Below, one piece after another: positions 63,442 through 64,000 of a stretch of 64,000 nt of DNA. Both the position numbers and the translations under genes were made by a program. The notes beneath the pieces were generated by a model. It did not search any database and had not been told where the DNA came from. It was given only the letters and a program-made list of their open reading frames with translations. Each line of letters begins with the position of its first letter. The first letter of the stretch is position 1. Source of the stretch: Marispirochaeta sp. (lineage in GTDB: Bacteria > Spirochaetota > Spirochaetia > JC444 > Marispirochaetaceae); assembly GCF_963668165.1 (NCBI RefSeq), contig NZ_OY764209.1:1364001-1428000 (forward strand), in the 5' to 3' direction.

Positions 63442-63470
63442 AGTATACAAAAAAATGGCTTCTGAGTCAA
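63442..63470 (-). promoter_or_regulatory. Strong promoter of the carD-ispD-ispF-nth operon
   Basis: TTGACT (63470-63465), a 17-bp spacer and TATACT (63447-63442), then 7 nt to the ATG at 63434. It is the best match to the sigma-70 consensus in the window. It lies at the break point of a truncated reductase gene on the other strand. Confidence 0.75.
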
Positions 63471-63480
63471 AGGGCGTGTT

Positions 63481-64000
63481 CCACGTATTGCCGTTATTGA
63501 GAAGGACCGAGTAGGCGGGTCCTGTGTTAACTGGGGCTGTACCCCGACCAAGACCCTTGTGGCAAGCGCCCGGGCTGCACGCATGGTTCAGCGGGCAGCG
63601 GAATTTGGCATCAATGCCGGACCGGCGACTACCGATTTCTCCGCGGGAATAAAACGGGTCAATATCATTCGCGATGAAGCCAGTCAGGGCTTTCGGAAAT
63701 GGCTGGAGGATGTCACCGACTTTTATCCTGCCTCTGCCGGTTTTATTGACGGCCACACGGTACAAGGCCGGGGATGAACTTATCCGGGGAGAAACAATAA
63801 TTATCCATACAGGTGCTGCAGCCCGGAGCCCCGGGGTTTCAGGTATCGAATCGGTTCCCTGGCTCGATAACAAGGGTATCCTGGATCTCTCTGAGCTTCC
63901 CGATCATCTGCTTGTTATCGGAGGGTTGGAGTTCGGCCAGGCATTTCGGCGCTTCGGGAGCAGGGTAACGGTATTGGAGCGGGGAAACCGTATAATCTTC
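63481..64000 (+). pseudogene. Truncated flavoprotein disulfide reductase (mercuric-reductase-like)
   Basis: A degenerate relative of the pyridine nucleotide-disulfide oxidoreductases. It begins inside the FAD domain at RIAVIEKDRVGGSCVNWGCTPTK (redox CxxxxC present) but the first ~25 residues with the FAD GxGxxG motif are missing and a stop lies in frame just upstream. An extra G near 63766 shifts the frame: deleting it turns QGRG-stop into QAGDELIRGETIII. In the NAD(P)H site, VIGGLEFGQ is found where GGGYIGLEFGQ is expected, a 12-bp deletion. It continues past the window's right edge. Confidence 0.85.

Noticed and set aside
63435..63584. N-terminal extension of the CarD protein by 50 residues.
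   Set aside because: It would run through a near-consensus promoter and the antisense of the broken reductase; CarD proteins begin near the chosen ATG.

Overview
The window looks like a chromosome segment of a free-living spirochaete (Spirochaetota, probably Spirochaetales). This rests on gene content: the paired TIGR03546/TIGR03545 families, a CarD-ispD-ispF cluster, a spirochaete-style EF-G, several HDOD proteins, and solute-binding proteins with short spirochaete-like leaders. It is inference, because no rRNA gene lies here. Coding density is high and most genes are on the minus strand. I found no tRNA, rRNA or CRISPR.

Layout. 1-3.5 kb: a sugar ABC ATPase (partial) divergent from a lyxose isomerase / PfkB kinase / mannitol-type dehydrogenase operon. 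3.6-10 kb: single genes (solute-binding lipoprotein, YhcC radical SAM protein, aminotransferase, QueG, a large hypothetical). 10.1-17.1 kb: a GntR-led operon encoding an SPFH protein, a LolD-type ATPase, two FtsX-type permeases, a LolA-like protein and a beta-barrel protein, with an interspersed 76-81 bp repeat in its gaps. 17-21.2 kb: a DUF3943 protein and a DUF1893-znuCBA metal uptake operon. 21.2-26.8 kb: an overlapping phnD-C-E / pteridine-reductase-like SDR / folB-K-E operon. 26.9-29.7 kb: an Rrf2 regulator with cysK and metY. 29.6-34.6 kb: a heavily decayed MASE3 histidine kinase split by an intact IS110-type element, behind a GAF protein and an HDOD protein. 34.6-44.7 kb: CBS-ACT protein, aldo/keto reductase, MarC, an M15 peptidase / TIGR03546 / TIGR03545 / SlyX / GNAT run, DUF819 permease, SlyD and ThyX. 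44.7-46.8 kb: a second histidine kinase broken by two one-base insertions. 46.9-55.2 kb: a five-gene operon (LamG/FN3, TPR, HDOD, metallo-hydrolase, degenerate GGDEF) divergent from a kinase-receiver-cyclase hybrid. 58.2-63.4 kb: fusA, a P-loop protein, and the carD-ispD-ispF-nth operon. 63.5-64 kb: a decayed flavoprotein disulfide reductase.

Themes. (1) At least eight promoter-proximal genes have a recognisable -10 box only 6-9 nt before the start codon and no Shine-Dalgarno sequence, which predicts leaderless mRNAs; genes inside operons carry good Shine-Dalgarno sites. (2) The IS110 element has exact ends, a reconstructable target site and a 384-bp leader that is a candidate bridge-RNA locus. 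(3) Sensor and redox genes are decaying while core genes are intact. (4) Folate synthesis is welded to a phosphonate-type transporter and a pteridine-reductase-like enzyme, and the thymidylate synthase is ThyX, so a DHFR-independent folate scheme is plausible.
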